6,155 nucleotides of DNA from Acidobacteriaceae bacterium (GTDB lineage: Bacteria; Acidobacteriota; Terriglobia; Terriglobales; Acidobacteriaceae). Within the stretch, counting starts at the first letter, position 1, and the number at the start of each line of letters is the position of its first letter. The stretch spans positions 4,620-10,774 of the forward strand of contig PKXI01000461.1 in the NCBI GenBank assembly GCA_003133425.1, written 5' to 3'. Position numbers and translations under genes: made by a program. The notes under the pieces were generated by a model that was given only the letters and a program-made list of their open reading frames with translations, was not told the origin of the DNA and did not search any database. Of this stretch, positions 6,149 to 6,155 are shown piece after piece.

Positions 6149-6155
6149 TGGCACG
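6149..6155 (+). promoter_or_regulatory. Possible sigma-54 promoter -24 element, cut by the window edge
   Basis: The last seven bases are TGGCACG, an exact match to the conserved -24 half of sigma-54 promoters (TGGCACG-N4-TTGC). The -12 half would fall outside the window, so this cannot be confirmed here. It follows directly after the right arm of the inverted repeat ending at 6148. Confidence 0.25.

Larger units (their letters stand above)
5702..6155. other. Upstream non-coding region, AT-richer and repeat-rich
   Basis: No gene can be supported on either strand over about 450 bases: frames are short and broken and no RNA gene motif was seen. Base composition is visibly less GC-rich than in the genes, with several A and T runs (for example 5787-5793, 5851-5855, 5914-5918, 5945-5950). 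The segment holds several dyads and short direct repeats listed separately. It probably separates the M16 cluster from a gene beyond the right edge. Confidence 0.6.

Noticed and set aside
5702..6155. tRNA, CRISPR array or insertion sequence in the upstream spacer
   Set aside because: No T-arm/acceptor pattern, no regularly spaced repeats of 25-40 bases and no transposase fragment; only short dyads and repeats.

Overview
The window looks like an ordinary chromosomal segment from a moderately GC-rich Gram-negative bacterium. The style of the two secreted M16 proteins and of the HD-GYP regulator suggests Acidobacteriota, but this is an impression from the protein sequences and no marker gene is present to prove it. 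All recognisable genes lie on the minus strand, so transcription runs from high to low coordinates.

Reading in the direction of transcription: positions 5702-6155 are non-coding, relatively AT-rich and rich in short repeats. They end with a large inverted repeat abutting a 7-base match to a sigma-54 -24 element (plus strand, at the window edge). A probable promoter at 5652-5679 leads into a three-gene cluster: an active zinc-site M16 peptidase (4043-5590), its metal-site-less M16 partner (2556-4046, overlapping by ATGA), and, 62 bases on, a stand-alone GlmU-type glucosamine-1-phosphate acetyltransferase (1783-2493). Then comes a 484-base gap (1299-1782) holding a candidate intrinsic terminator at 1427-1447. 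It is followed by a response regulator with an HD-GYP cyclic-di-GMP phosphodiesterase domain (108-1298) and, 54 bases further, the first 17 codons of another gene (1-53) that resembles the start of pterin-4a-carbinolamine dehydratase.

Functionally, the M16 pair is predicted to form a periplasmic heterodimeric protease in which one subunit supplies zinc and the other the Arg/Tyr substrate-binding pair. The GlmU-like enzyme supplies GlcNAc-1-P for UDP-GlcNAc and therefore for peptidoglycan and LPS. Its placement behind the M16 genes hints at a loose cell-envelope theme, but a functional link is not shown. The HD-GYP regulator is a separate signalling unit.

No mobile element, CRISPR array, tRNA or rRNA gene was seen. 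I found no clearly new system. The most worthwhile leads are the split GlmU, the two-halves active site of the M16 pair with its extra helical insertion, the dyad plus sigma-54-like box at the right edge, and the unexplained segment before the candidate terminator.
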